Positions 1-6,585 of a stretch of 28,969 nucleotides of DNA are shown one piece after another. Each line of letters opens with the position of its first letter. Position 1 is the stretch's first letter. The notes beneath the pieces were generated by a model that worked only from the letters and a program-made list of their open reading frames with translations, was not told where the DNA came from and searched no databases. Source of the DNA: JBBSIG01 sp038232215 (GTDB taxonomy: Bacteria; Actinomycetota; Thermoleophilia; Gaiellales; Gaiellaceae); assembly GCA_038232215.1 (NCBI GenBank), contig JBBSIG010000004.1, forward strand, positions 1 to 28,969. The letters run 5' to 3'. A program made the translations under genes and the position numbers.

Positions 1-1
1 C

Positions 2-523
2 GCAGGAGCGGCCGGGCCGGCCTACACGCTGACCGCGGCGGACGTCGGCCACACCGTGCGGGCCCGGGTGACGGCCCGCAACAGAGACGGAGAGGCCTCC
101 GCCACGACGGTGCCGAGCGGGGTCGTGCAGAAGGCGGCGGTCCCGTCCGGCGCGGCGATCTCGGTCGCGGACGTCGCGCTGCCGAACCGGTTGATCATCG
201 ACAGGGTCTCGTTCAGCCCCAACCCGCTGCGCTCGCACTCGAGCGTGATCGGTCGCTTCCGGGTCTCCGACAGCGCGGGACATCGCGTGCTGGGAGCGAG
301 GGTGTTCGTGCTCGGGATCCCGTACGGGCGCTTCCTCACCCCACCCGAGGCCGTCACCGGCGGCGACGGCTACGCAGTCGTCCAGCTGCAGCCGGGCAGG
401 CGCCTGACCCTGCGTCGAGGCGGCGCGGTCGTCTTCTTCCTGCGCGCGAGGAAGCCCGGGGAGAACGTCCTCGCCGGCGTCTCCACGCGCAGGCTGGTGC
501 AACTGAACCTGAGCACGCCGTAG
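2..523 (+). CDS. Secreted Ig-like domain protein, C-terminal fragment
   Basis: The reading frame is open from the left edge, so the true start lies upstream. The first ~45 residues read like the end of a bacterial Ig-like repeat (YTLTAADVGHTVRARVTA, then N-x-DG), a pattern seen in long extracellular actinobacterial proteins. After a linker (about residues 45-60) comes a beta-rich ~110-residue domain with a PN-PL-R start, a G-D-GYAVVQLQPGR segment and a hydrophobic VVFFLRARKPGE strand, resembling a carboxypeptidase-regulatory-like or Ig-like fold. There is no C-terminal sortase motif or membrane anchor, so it may be released or held by its missing N-terminal part. The exact function is unknown. 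It converges on the marR gene with an 18-base gap. The family call rests on fold-like pattern only. Confidence 0.6.
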   Translation, partial: AGAAGPAYTLTAADVGHTVRARVTARNRDGEASATTVPSGVVQKAAVPSGAAISVADVALPNRLIIDRVSFSPNPLRSHSSVIGRFRVSDSAGHRVLGARVFVLGIPYGRFLTPPEAVTGGDGYAVVQLQPGRRLTLRRGGAVVFFLRARKPGENVLAGVSTRRLVQLNLSTP

Positions 524-541
524 ACGCCGCCGGACAGGCCC

Positions 542-973
542 TCAACCAGTGGAGGCGTCCCGGAAGGTCGTCCTGAGCTGCGTGAACGACTTCGCGAGCT
601 CCCGGCGGCTCTCGTCGTTCCCCCGGAGCGCACAACGCAGGCGCCGGCGCCCCTCGCCCGTCAGCGAGAGGTGCACGGTCCGACGATCGGTATTCGAGCG
701 GGCGCGTCGCACGAGGCCCGCCGTCTCGCAGCGCGCGACCAGCTCCGTGACGGTGTTGCGGCCGAGCTGAAGCCGCTCCGTGAGCTGGGTGAACGTGAGG
801 TCCGCTCCGCCGCCGCTCGCACCCTCGATCATGAGCAGCACCAGGTAGCGCTGCGGGGTCAGGCCGCAGCGGCGCGCGTTCTGCTCGGTGCGGCGCTCGA
901 ACGCGCGCAGCGCCGCGCGGAAGTCCGCGATGCGCCGGACGCGGTCCGGCCCGATCGCCACGCGAGTCGCCAT
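542..973 (-). CDS. MarR-family transcriptional regulator
   Basis: The 143-residue product has the size and layout of MarR repressors: an N-terminal dimerisation helix, a winged helix-turn-helix around residues 60-100 (LTFTQLTERLQLGRNTVTEL, then the wing LVRR-R-NTDRRTVHLSLT, where the D-R-R-x-x-x-L-T signature is clear) and a C-terminal helix. The reading frame stays open upstream, but I chose ATG at 971-973 because a TACGAT -10-like hexamer ends 6 bases before it and the MarR homology begins there. The gene is divergent from the CDF exporter at 1100, so it may control that gene and itself. An inverted repeat lies between them. The ligand cannot be predicted. Confidence 0.88.
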   Translation of the reverse strand: MATRVAIGPDRVRRIADFRAALRAFERRTEQNARRCGLTPQRYLVLLMIEGASGGGADLTFTQLTERLQLGRNTVTELVARCETAGLVRRARSNTDRRTVHLSLTGEGRRRLRCALRGNDESRRELAKSFTQLRTTFRDASTG

Positions 974-979
974 TCCCTC

Positions 980-985
980 ATCGTA
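980..985 (-). promoter_or_regulatory. -10 element of marR, leaderless type
   Basis: On the minus strand TACGAT is followed by 6 bases (GAGGGA) and the marR ATG, so transcription would start at or next to the start codon. No clear -35 consensus is visible. The GAGGGA could act as a very close purine-rich site, but its spacing is too short for a normal ribosome binding site. Confidence 0.55.
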
Positions 986-992
986 CTCGGTC

Positions 993-1017
993 GTTCGCCT
1001 TACGAAGTTCTGAACAA
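993..1017. promoter_or_regulatory. Candidate MarR operator in the divergent marR/CDF gap
   Basis: This locally AT-rich stretch holds the odd-length palindrome GTTCTGAAC (1007-1015) and, next to it, TTCG-N5-CGAA (994-1006). It covers the position where the -35 region of the marR promoter would lie, the usual place for autorepression in this family. Only symmetry and location support it. Confidence 0.35.
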
Positions 1018-1083
1018 GTGAGAGGGCGAGTCCAGACGCGCGGCCGTCGCCCGCCCGGGCGTCGGAGGAGCCGGAGCCGTCGC

Positions 1084-1089
1084 TACGAT
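1084..1089 (+). promoter_or_regulatory. -10-like hexamer of the CDF exporter gene
   Basis: TACGAT lies 10 bases before the GTG start at 1100 and no Shine-Dalgarno sequence is present. The hexamer is the same as that of the divergent marR gene. The -35 position shows no consensus. Confidence 0.4.
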
Positions 1090-1099
1090 TGAACCCGTC

Positions 1100-2050
1100 G
1101 TGGACGACCGTCGGGAGCACGGCCATCGAAGCGGCCGGGCTCATTCCCACGCGCACGTCCGTCCGGAGACGAACAAGCGCCGGCTGCGCGTCGCGCTCGC
1201 GCTGATCGTGCTGCTCATGACCGGCGAGGTCGTCGCCGGAATCCTGGCGCACTCGCTCGCCCTGCTCGCGGACGCTGCCCACATGCTCACCGACGCGGGG
1301 GCGATCGCGCTCTCGCTGCTCGCGCTGAGGCTCGCGGAGCGACCTGCCGCCGGCGCGCTCACCTACGGGCTCAAGCGGGCTGAGATCCTCTCCGCCCAGG
1401 TAAACGGCGCGAGCCTCCTAGTCCTGGCCGGCCTGATCGTGTACGAGGCCGTGCACCGCCTGTTCGAGCCGCTCGCGGTGAGCGGCTGGACGGTGCTCGC
1501 GGTGGCGCTCGCAGGCATCGCGGTCAATCTGGTCGCGACCTGGCAGCTTGCGCAGGCAAATCGCGACAACATGGCCGTCGAGGGGAGCTACCAGCACATC
1601 GTCACCGACCTCTACGCCTTCGTCGGAACCGGCGCCGCTGCGGTGGTGATCCTGCTCACGGGGTTCGACCGGGCCGATCCGATCGCCTCCCTCGCCGTGG
1701 CCGCGCTCATGCTCTACGCGGCGTACGGACTGCTCCGCGACTCGGGCCGCGTCCTGCTCGAGGCGGCACCCGAAGGAATGAGCGTGCACGAGGTCGGAAC
1801 CGCACTGGCGGCGCACCCGCACGTCGCAGACGTCCACGATCTGCACGTCTGGGAGATCGCGAGCGGCTTCCCGGCGCTCTCGGCGCACGTTCTCGTGCAT
1901 TCCGGAGACGACTGCCACCGCATCCGCCGCGAGCTCGAGCAGCTGCTGGCGGAGCGCTTTCGGATCGAGCACACCACCCTTCAGGTCGATCACGAGCCGG
2001 GCCGTCGACTCCTGTCGTTGAGCCCGAGCCCGGGGTCGGGGCACCGCTGA
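1100..2050 (+). CDS. Cation diffusion facilitator, zinc-type (CzcD/ZitB-like)
   Basis: This 316-residue inner-membrane antiporter would export Zn2+ (possibly Cd2+ or Co2+) in exchange for protons. The cytosolic N-terminus is histidine-rich (H7, H9, H15, H17, H19). Six membrane spans follow (about residues 30-210), then a ferredoxin-like cytoplasmic domain (about 220-300) containing HPHVADVHDLHVWEI. The metal-site residues form the H-x3-D / H-x3-D pair typical of zinc CDFs: H61/D65 in span 2 (AHMLTDAG) and H166/D170 in span 5 (QHIVTDL). Length and motifs are complete. The GTG start is preceded by a -10-like hexamer. It is divergent from marR and converges on the 2070-2384 gene, 19 bases away. 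Regulation by the neighbouring MarR protein is plausible but inferred. Confidence 0.93.
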   Translation: MDDRREHGHRSGRAHSHAHVRPETNKRRLRVALALIVLLMTGEVVAGILAHSLALLADAAHMLTDAGAIALSLLALRLAERPAAGALTYGLKRAEILSAQVNGASLLVLAGLIVYEAVHRLFEPLAVSGWTVLAVALAGIAVNLVATWQLAQANRDNMAVEGSYQHIVTDLYAFVGTGAAAVVILLTGFDRADPIASLAVAALMLYAAYGLLRDSGRVLLEAAPEGMSVHEVGTALAAHPHVADVHDLHVWEIASGFPALSAHVLVHSGDDCHRIRRELEQLLAERFRIEHTTLQVDHEPGRRLLSLSPSPGSGHR

Positions 2051-2069
2051 ACCGGAGGCGCGAAGGGCT

Positions 2070-2384
2070 CTACCGCCCCTCGACGATCTCCTCGGCCTCG
2101 CCGAACTTGTCGACGATCACGTAGCCCTCTCTTCGCTCGACGACGCGCTCGATCTCGGGCGTCTCGTGGCCGGGGGCCAGTACGAAGCGGTCGTCCTGGA
2201 AGTGCGCCCTCTCGTAGTCCGAGACACTGAGGCTGATAAGGGCGTCGCACCCGTCGCGACCGCACTCGCAGAGCACCTCGAGCTCGCCGATGCTGCCGAG
2301 CTCCTCGCTCACGCGCTCGATCTCCCGGTTGACGGCGCGGAAAACGGCCTCGTTCTTGGCGACGCGGTCGAGTCGCGGGTTCAT
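2070..2384 (-). CDS. Small conserved-type protein with CxCxxxxC motif, function unknown
   Basis: The 104-residue protein starts with a charged helical segment (KNEAVFRAVNREIER, about residues 10-24) followed by an acidic stretch and a cysteine cluster C39-E-C41-G-R-D-G-C46, which suggests bound zinc or a redox site. The rest is a compact alpha/beta part with D-RF-LAPGHE and ERVVER-EGY-IVDK. I recognise this organisation as a hypothetical-protein type common in Thermoleophilia and relatives, but I know no assigned function. ATG at 2382-2384 is favoured over longer options because TAGACT, a -10-like element, ends 7 bases upstream. It is divergent from the zinc-ribbon protein at 2584. Confidence 0.78.
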   Translation of the reverse strand: MNPRLDRVAKNEAVFRAVNREIERVSEELGSIGELEVLCECGRDGCDALISLSVSDYERAHFQDDRFVLAPGHETPEIERVVERREGYVIVDKFGEAEEIVEGR

Positions 2385-2391
2385 ACGGGCG

Positions 2392-2397
2392 AGTCTA
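2392..2397 (-). promoter_or_regulatory. -10 element, leaderless type, of the CxCxxxxC protein gene
   Basis: Minus-strand TAGACTCG is followed closely by the ATG at 2384, with 7 bases between hexamer and start. The same octamer at the same distance stands in front of purM, at 18393. No Shine-Dalgarno sequence is present. Confidence 0.5.
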
Positions 2398-2583
2398 TGC
2401 CCCTCCTCGCGTGCCCGCGAGCGCGCGTCCTCTCCGGCCGGGCCGAAGAGGAGCGAGGCCCGCTCATCCGAAAGGGGGATTGTCCGGAGCGATTGCGGCG
2501 CGCACACTGAGCCAGTCGATCGTCCGAGACGGGATTCCGGTCGACGCCCACTGCGGCCCTGCGGACTGAAGGAGAGCCTTGTC

Positions 2584-2778
2584 ATGTCGCTGTTCGATCT
2601 CGCACTGTCTCCCTCCGAGGAAGACGTCCTTGCGGCCGCCGGCTGGCGCTGCTTCGCGTGTGGCGTCCTGCTGAAGTTCCCCCTGCGGGATCTCGGCTCC
2701 CTGCGCTGCCAGGACTGCCGGGAGCAGAACAGCCCGCTCGATCCCCGGCTCCTGGCCCGCGAGTGGAAGGGCGACTGA
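2584..2778 (+). CDS. Small zinc-ribbon protein, function unknown
   Basis: This 64-residue acidic-then-basic protein carries two CxxC knuckles 15 residues apart (C23-F-A-C26 and C42-Q-D-C45), the geometry of a zinc ribbon. No other domain is present, so it could bind nucleic acid, act as a small adaptor, or be an electron-transfer or metal-handling protein. The ATG follows a good Shine-Dalgarno sequence (AAGGAG, about 8 bases upstream). It opens an island of small uncharacterised genes on the + strand. The start codon is well supported and the function is unknown. Confidence 0.65.
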   Translation: MSLFDLALSPSEEDVLAAAGWRCFACGVLLKFPLRDLGSLRCQDCREQNSPLDPRLLAREWKGD

Positions 2779-2841
2779 CGTCATGGCCGAGAGCCTTCGA
2801 CGCTGCTCAAGCGCGTCCCGTCGACTGCCGATGAGGAATCG

Positions 2842-3087
2842 ATGAGCACGAGCTCGAGCCTGCTGGCACTGACGACCGAGCGGGTCGACTGGACCTGGCT
2901 CGCGATCGTCTGGACGGTGGCGGCCGTCCTGTTGCTGCGGGCTCTCGTCGTCTTCGTGCTCAACCGCTGGCCGCGCCGGGGGCTCCGCGCGCGCTTCTCT
3001 CTTCGCCGCTCGAGGCCGGCCCCGGCGCTCACCGCGGCTCAAGCTGAGACGAGGCTCGGCACCGGACGGACGCGCCGCGCGGCGTAG
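2842..3087 (+). CDS. Possible small single-pass membrane protein
   Basis: The open frame encodes 81 residues: a short polar N-terminus, one strong membrane segment (about residues 19-39, WLAIVWTVAAVLLLRALVVF) and a very basic, arginine-rich tail that would face the cytosol by the positive-inside rule. A GAGG sits 5 bases before the ATG. No family is recognised. Because high-GC DNA yields many chance frames, the coding claim rests on the membrane segment, the ribosome binding site and its fit between two neighbouring small genes. Confidence 0.42.
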   Translation: MSTSSSLLALTTERVDWTWLAIVWTVAAVLLLRALVVFVLNRWPRRGLRARFSLRRSRPAPALTAAQAETRLGTGRTRRAA

Positions 3088-3272
3088 CGAGACCGGCGTG
3101 AAGCGCTGCGGTAAAGCACCGGCAGAGGGATAGGTCAACCGGAGAGCACCCGGAATACTGCACCTGCGGCACCCTGAGCGAGCGCTCGCTGCGGCGACCT
3201 CGAGCAGTCACAGTGGAGGCGGAAGCCGTTGCGGCGCGCTCCGTCTCTCCCGGCTCCCTGAAGGAGAGTGGC

Positions 3273-3569
3273 ATGGCGGCATCGAAGGCAATCGAGGCGA
3301 TGGAGACAGACGAGACGACGGCGAGCAGTCTCGAGCCGGAGCCGGGCGGGCTCCTGCTCGGGTGGCTGGGCTTGATGGGCTGGGGCATTCGGATCGAGCA
3401 GGGCGAGCAGCTCCGGGCAGTGGCCGAGCACACGCCGCGGGCGGGCGCTCCGCTCGTCGTGACGGCGCGTGGCACCGAGCTCGCCGAGCTGAGCTGGGAG
3501 CTCTTCAGCGGTGCCATGGCCGCGCTCGAGTCTGAGCGGCCGCCGAGCGCAGAGCCCGTCGCCGCGTAG
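3273..3569 (+). CDS. Small protein of unknown function
   Basis: A 98-residue product is predicted from ATG 3273, which has AAGGAG about 8 bases upstream, in the same CTGAAGGAGAG context as the zinc-ribbon gene at 2584. The N-terminal 25 residues are acidic and low-complexity (E, D, T, S). They are followed by a glycine- and tryptophan-rich hydrophobic patch (GGLLLGWLGLMGWG, about 25-38), which is too short and glycine-rich for a confident membrane span, and a mixed alpha/beta C-terminal half. No family is recognised. A strong stem-loop follows the stop codon, supporting a real transcript end. Confidence 0.5.
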   Translation: MAASKAIEAMETDETTASSLEPEPGGLLLGWLGLMGWGIRIEQGEQLRAVAEHTPRAGAPLVVTARGTELAELSWELFSGAMAALESERPPSAEPVAA

Positions 3570-3581
3570 GCCTCTCGGCAA

Positions 3582-3631
3582 GCAGGTGCGGCGCGGCGCC
3601 CGTGTGGGCTGCCGCGCCGACACGCACCTGC
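3582..3631 (+). terminator. Long GC-rich stem-loop after the 98-residue gene
   Basis: Starting 12 bases after the stop codon, GCAGGTGCG (3582-3590) pairs with CGCACCTGC (3623-3631). Inside it GCGCGGC (3591-3597) pairs with GCCGCGC (3611-3617), leaving a 13-base loop and a small bulge. There is no following T-tract, so it fits a U-less terminator of high-GC bacteria, or an RNA-stabilising structure. Confidence 0.5.
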
Positions 3632-3747
3632 GGGCCGGGCGCGACGACTAGCTGGCCTGCGGCAACCGAGACTAGTCAGGGGGAGAGACGCGCCCGGCCT
3701 TCCTCCTTTTAGCACGCCTTCGCCTCGGTCGTGGCAGCCCCCCTCGC

Positions 3748-3753
3748 TAAGGT
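3748..3753 (+). promoter_or_regulatory. -10 element of the SDR gene, leaderless type
   Basis: TAAGGT is followed by 6 bases and the GTG start at 3760, placing the transcription start at or beside the first codon. No Shine-Dalgarno sequence lies in the gap. This is probably the promoter of the SDR/debranching enzyme/glycosyltransferase group. Confidence 0.5.
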
Positions 3754-3759
3754 CTCGCC

Positions 3760-4494
3760 GTGGTCGAGCTGCGAGGCAAGGCGGCGATCGTCACCGGCGC
3801 CTCGAGCGGGATCGGCGCTGCGACCGCGCGGGCGCTCGCAGCCGCCGGGGCGCGCGTCGCGGGAGGTGCCCGCCGGGCGGAGCGCGTCGAGACCGAGGTC
3901 GCGCTCGCACTCGACGTCACCGATCGAGCGAGCTGCGAGAGCTTCGTTGAGACGGCCGTCGCGGAGCTCGGCGGCCTCGACGTGCTCGTCAACGCGGCCG
4001 GCTTGGCCCTCGGGCGCGCACCCTTCACCGAGAGCGACGAGGGCGACGAGGAGACCGTGCTCGAGACGAACGTGCACGGCCTGATCAGGATGACGCGCCT
4101 CTGCCTGCCGCACCTTCGAGACGGCGGCCACATCGTCAATCTCGGCTCCGTGGCCGGCCGCCAGGCTTACCCCAACGGCTCGGTCTACGTGGCGTCGAAG
4201 TTCGCCGTGCGCGGCTTCACGTACGCGCTGCGCGAGGACCTGCTGGGCCGCCCGCTCCGGATCACCACCGTCGACCCGGGCCTCGTCGAGACCGAGTTCT
4301 CGCTCGTCCGCTTCGGAGGGGACGCCGAGCAGGCGAGCGCCGTGTACGCGGGCGTGGAGCCGATGACCGCCGAAGACGTCGCGGACTGCATTCTCTTCGC
4401 GCTCACCCGGCCTCCTCACGTCAACGTGGACGAGATCGTCGTGAAGGCGCTCGCGCAGGCGAGCGGCGCGAGGATTGTGCGGAGCGGCAGCTAA
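3760..4494 (+). CDS. NADP-dependent classical short-chain dehydrogenase, YdfG-like
   Basis: The 244-residue product is a complete classical SDR with a Rossmann fold. It shows the cofactor motif TGASSGIG (residues 12-19), NAAG (78-81), the structural N104, and the catalytic S130, Y143 and K147 (YVASK). The C-terminal segment with VEPMTAEDVAD and TRPPHVNVDEIVV closely resembles YdfG/serine-3-dehydrogenase proteins, which oxidise 3-hydroxy acids such as L-allo-threonine or 3-hydroxypropionate with NADP+. The specific substrate here is inferred. The GTG start is fixed by the near-N-terminal Rossmann strand and by the TAAGGT element 6 bases upstream. The debranching-enzyme gene follows after 13 bases, so the two are probably co-transcribed, although a metabolic link is not obvious. 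Confidence 0.93.
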   Translation: MVELRGKAAIVTGASSGIGAATARALAAAGARVAGGARRAERVETEVALALDVTDRASCESFVETAVAELGGLDVLVNAAGLALGRAPFTESDEGDEETVLETNVHGLIRMTRLCLPHLRDGGHIVNLGSVAGRQAYPNGSVYVASKFAVRGFTYALREDLLGRPLRITTVDPGLVETEFSLVRFGGDAEQASAVYAGVEPMTAEDVADCILFALTRPPHVNVDEIVVKALAQASGARIVRSGS

Positions 4495-4507
4495 AGACAC
4501 CCTGCGG

Positions 4508-6580
4508 ATGCAGCAGCTGACGATCCTCGAAGGCTCGACCTTCTGTATCTGCGACGAGAAGGGCGACCTCGACGGCGCCACGAGCGGCTTCTTCGCCGAG
4601 GACACGCGCTTCCTCTCCTTCCTGCGCCTCACGGTCAACGGCGCCCGACCGCTCCTCCTCTCCTCGGGCAAGGTCGAGTACTTCTCCGCCGTGTTCTATC
4701 TGCGGAACCCGCTGGCAGGCGATCTACCGCAGGACGTCGTCTCGATCAAGCGGGAGCGCTTCGTCGGCGACGGCATGCAGGACACGATCGTGGTGCAGAA
4801 CCAGGGCATGGTGCCGCTCTCGCTCGACCTCGGCCTCGAGGTGGGCTCGGACTTCGCGGACATCATGTCGGTCAAGGACCACGACTTCGCTCTCGGCGAC
4901 CCGCTCCACGCGAAGCCGCTGCCGTCGCTCGTCGAGGCACGCTTCGACGAGGAGGGCAACCAGTTCGTGCTGGCCGACGTCGACGGCTACGCGGCGCAGA
5001 CGCAGGTGATCCTCTCGCAGAGGGGAACGGTCGACGGCGCGGCCGTCACCTACCGGGTCGAGCTCGAGCCGCGCCAGCGCTGGGAGCTGCAGATCGACGT
5101 CGTCGCCTCGACGGCCGGCGAGCAGGTGGCTCCGAGCCTCGCCGGCCGCCGCTTCGGGGAGGAGCGCGGGCACGTGCGCGACTCCCTGGCGGCCTGGCAG
5201 CTCCGCGTCCCGCAGATCCGCTCCTCGTGGGACGGGCTCGGGCACGCCTTCACGCAGTCCGTCTCGGATCTCGCCTCGCTGCGGATGCGAAGCGCCGGCG
5301 ACCGCGGGATCGGCAAGCTGCCGGCGGCCGGGATGCCGTGGTTCATGACGGTGTTCGGGCGCGACACGCTCATCACCTGCCTGCAGACCCTGCTCTTCGG
5401 GCCCGAGCTGGCGCGCACGGCGCTCGCCGTACTCGCCGAGCTGCAGGCGACGATCGACGATCCCACCATCGACGCAGAGCCCGGCAAGATCGTGCACGAG
5501 GTGCGCCACGGGAAGGCCGCCCGCCGCTGGTTCCCGCGCTACTACGGAACGGTCGACGCGACTCCCCTCTACCTGATCCTGCTCTCCGAGGTGTGGCGCT
5601 GGACGGACGACGTCCCGCTCGCCCAGGGTCTCAAGGAGCCGGCGCTCCGCGCGCTCGCCTGGATCGACCGGTACGGCGACCGTGACGGCGACGGGTTCGT
5701 CGAGTACGAGCGACGTTCCGAGCACGGGCTCGAGAACCAGTCGTGGAAGGACTCCTACGACTCCCAGCGCTTCGCCGACGGGTCGATCGCGGAGGGCCCG
5801 ATCGCGCCGTGCGAGGTGCAGGGCTACGTCTACGACGCGAAGCTCCGCGCGGCCGAGCTCGCTCGAGAGGTCTGGCGCGACCGCGAGCTGGCCGAGCGCC
5901 TCGAGCGCGAGGCGGCCGAGCTGTCCCGGCGATTCGACGAGGCGTTCTGGATCGACCGGCGAGGCGGCTACTACGCACTCGCCCTGGACGGCCGGAAGCG
6001 CCAGGTCGACTCGCTCTGCTCGAACATCGGCCACTTGCTGTGGAGCGGAATCGTCCCTCCCGAGCGGGTCGACGCGGTCGTCGACGCGCTGATGGGCGAC
6101 GACCTCTGGTCGGGGTGGGGCGTGCGCACGATGTCGTACGCGGACGCGGGCTACAACCCGCTCTCGTACCACAACGGCACCGTCTGGCCGCACGACAACT
6201 CCCTGATCGCCTGGGGCCTGATGCGCTACGGGCGGCGGCCCGAGGCGCAGCGCATCGTGCAACGGATGATCACGGCCGCCGACTTCTTCAACTACCAGCT
6301 ACCCGAGGTCTTCGCCGGGATGCGCCGAGCCGACACGCCGTTCCCGATCGCCTATCCCACGGCAGCCCGCCCGCAGGCCTGGGCGGCGGGCACACCGGTC
6401 CTGCTGCTGCAGCTCCTGCTGGGACTCGAGCCCGATCGCTCGCGGCACCGGCTGCAGTCCTCGGCGCCGCCCGAGCTGCCCGCGTGGGCGGGGACGATTC
6501 GCCTTTCCGGCGTGCGCGCCTTCGACCGCCTCTGGGACGTGCGACTCGACGACGGGCAGGTGCGCGTGGAGGAGGGATAG
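4508..6580 (+). CDS. Amylo-alpha-1,6-glucosidase / glycogen-debranching-type glycoside hydrolase
   Basis: The 690-residue protein has the two-part architecture of bacterial debranching-type enzymes. An N-terminal beta-sandwich (about residues 1-215) opens with LTILEGSTFCICDEKGDL and GFFAEDTRFLS, typical of the GDE_N_bis domain. An (alpha/alpha)6 barrel follows with PWFMTVFGRDTLIT (about 277-290), ENQSWKDSYDS (about 408) and the conserved HNGTVWPHDNSLIAWGL (about 555). It has no signal peptide, so it should act in the cytosol on alpha-glucans or another alpha-glucoside, including compatible-solute glycosides. The ATG at 4508 is preferred over an in-frame TTG at 4475 that overlaps the SDR gene, because homology begins at MQQLTILEG. 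The GT4 gene starts 5 bases after its stop, supporting a joint role in glycan turnover. Confidence 0.9.
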   Translation: MQQLTILEGSTFCICDEKGDLDGATSGFFAEDTRFLSFLRLTVNGARPLLLSSGKVEYFSAVFYLRNPLAGDLPQDVVSIKRERFVGDGMQDTIVVQNQGMVPLSLDLGLEVGSDFADIMSVKDHDFALGDPLHAKPLPSLVEARFDEEGNQFVLADVDGYAAQTQVILSQRGTVDGAAVTYRVELEPRQRWELQIDVVASTAGEQVAPSLAGRRFGEERGHVRDSLAAWQLRVPQIRSSWDGLGHAFTQSVSDLASLRMRSAGDRGIGKLPAAGMPWFMTVFGRDTLITCLQTLLFGPELARTALAVLAELQATIDDPTIDAEPGKIVHEVRHGKAARRWFPRYYGTVDATPLYLILLSEVWRWTDDVPLAQGLKEPALRALAWIDRYGDRDGDGFVEYERRSEHGLENQSWKDSYDSQRFADGSIAEGPIAPCEVQGYVYDAKLRAAELAREVWRDRELAERLEREAAELSRRFDEAFWIDRRGGYYALALDGRKRQVDSLCSNIGHLLWSGIVPPERVDAVVDALMGDDLWSGWGVRTMSYADAGYNPLSYHNGTVWPHDNSLIAWGLMRYGRRPEAQRIVQRMITAADFFNYQLPEVFAGMRRADTPFPIAYPTAARPQAWAAGTPVLLLQLLLGLEPDRSRHRLQSSAPPELPAWAGTIRLSGVRAFDRLWDVRLDDGQVRVEEG

Positions 6581-6585
6581 GCAGG

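Noticed and set aside
2046..2090. An imperfect hairpin at the convergent end of the CDF and CxCxxxxC genes
   Set aside because: The stem has a mismatch and a long loop inside coding sequence; it is too weak to call a terminator.
3088..3272. A possible small RNA or tRNA in the gap before the 98-residue gene
   Set aside because: No cloverleaf, T-loop consensus or strong stem was found; it shows no supported feature.
4475..4507. An upstream TTG start for the debranching-type enzyme overlapping the SDR gene
   Set aside because: Homology begins at the ATG at 4508, and the extra 11 residues resemble nothing in the family.
4724..6262. A 512-codon minus-strand frame inside the debranching-enzyme gene
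   Set aside because: It is an antisense shadow rich in Arg, Val, Asp and Leu with no recognisable motif or ribosome binding site.
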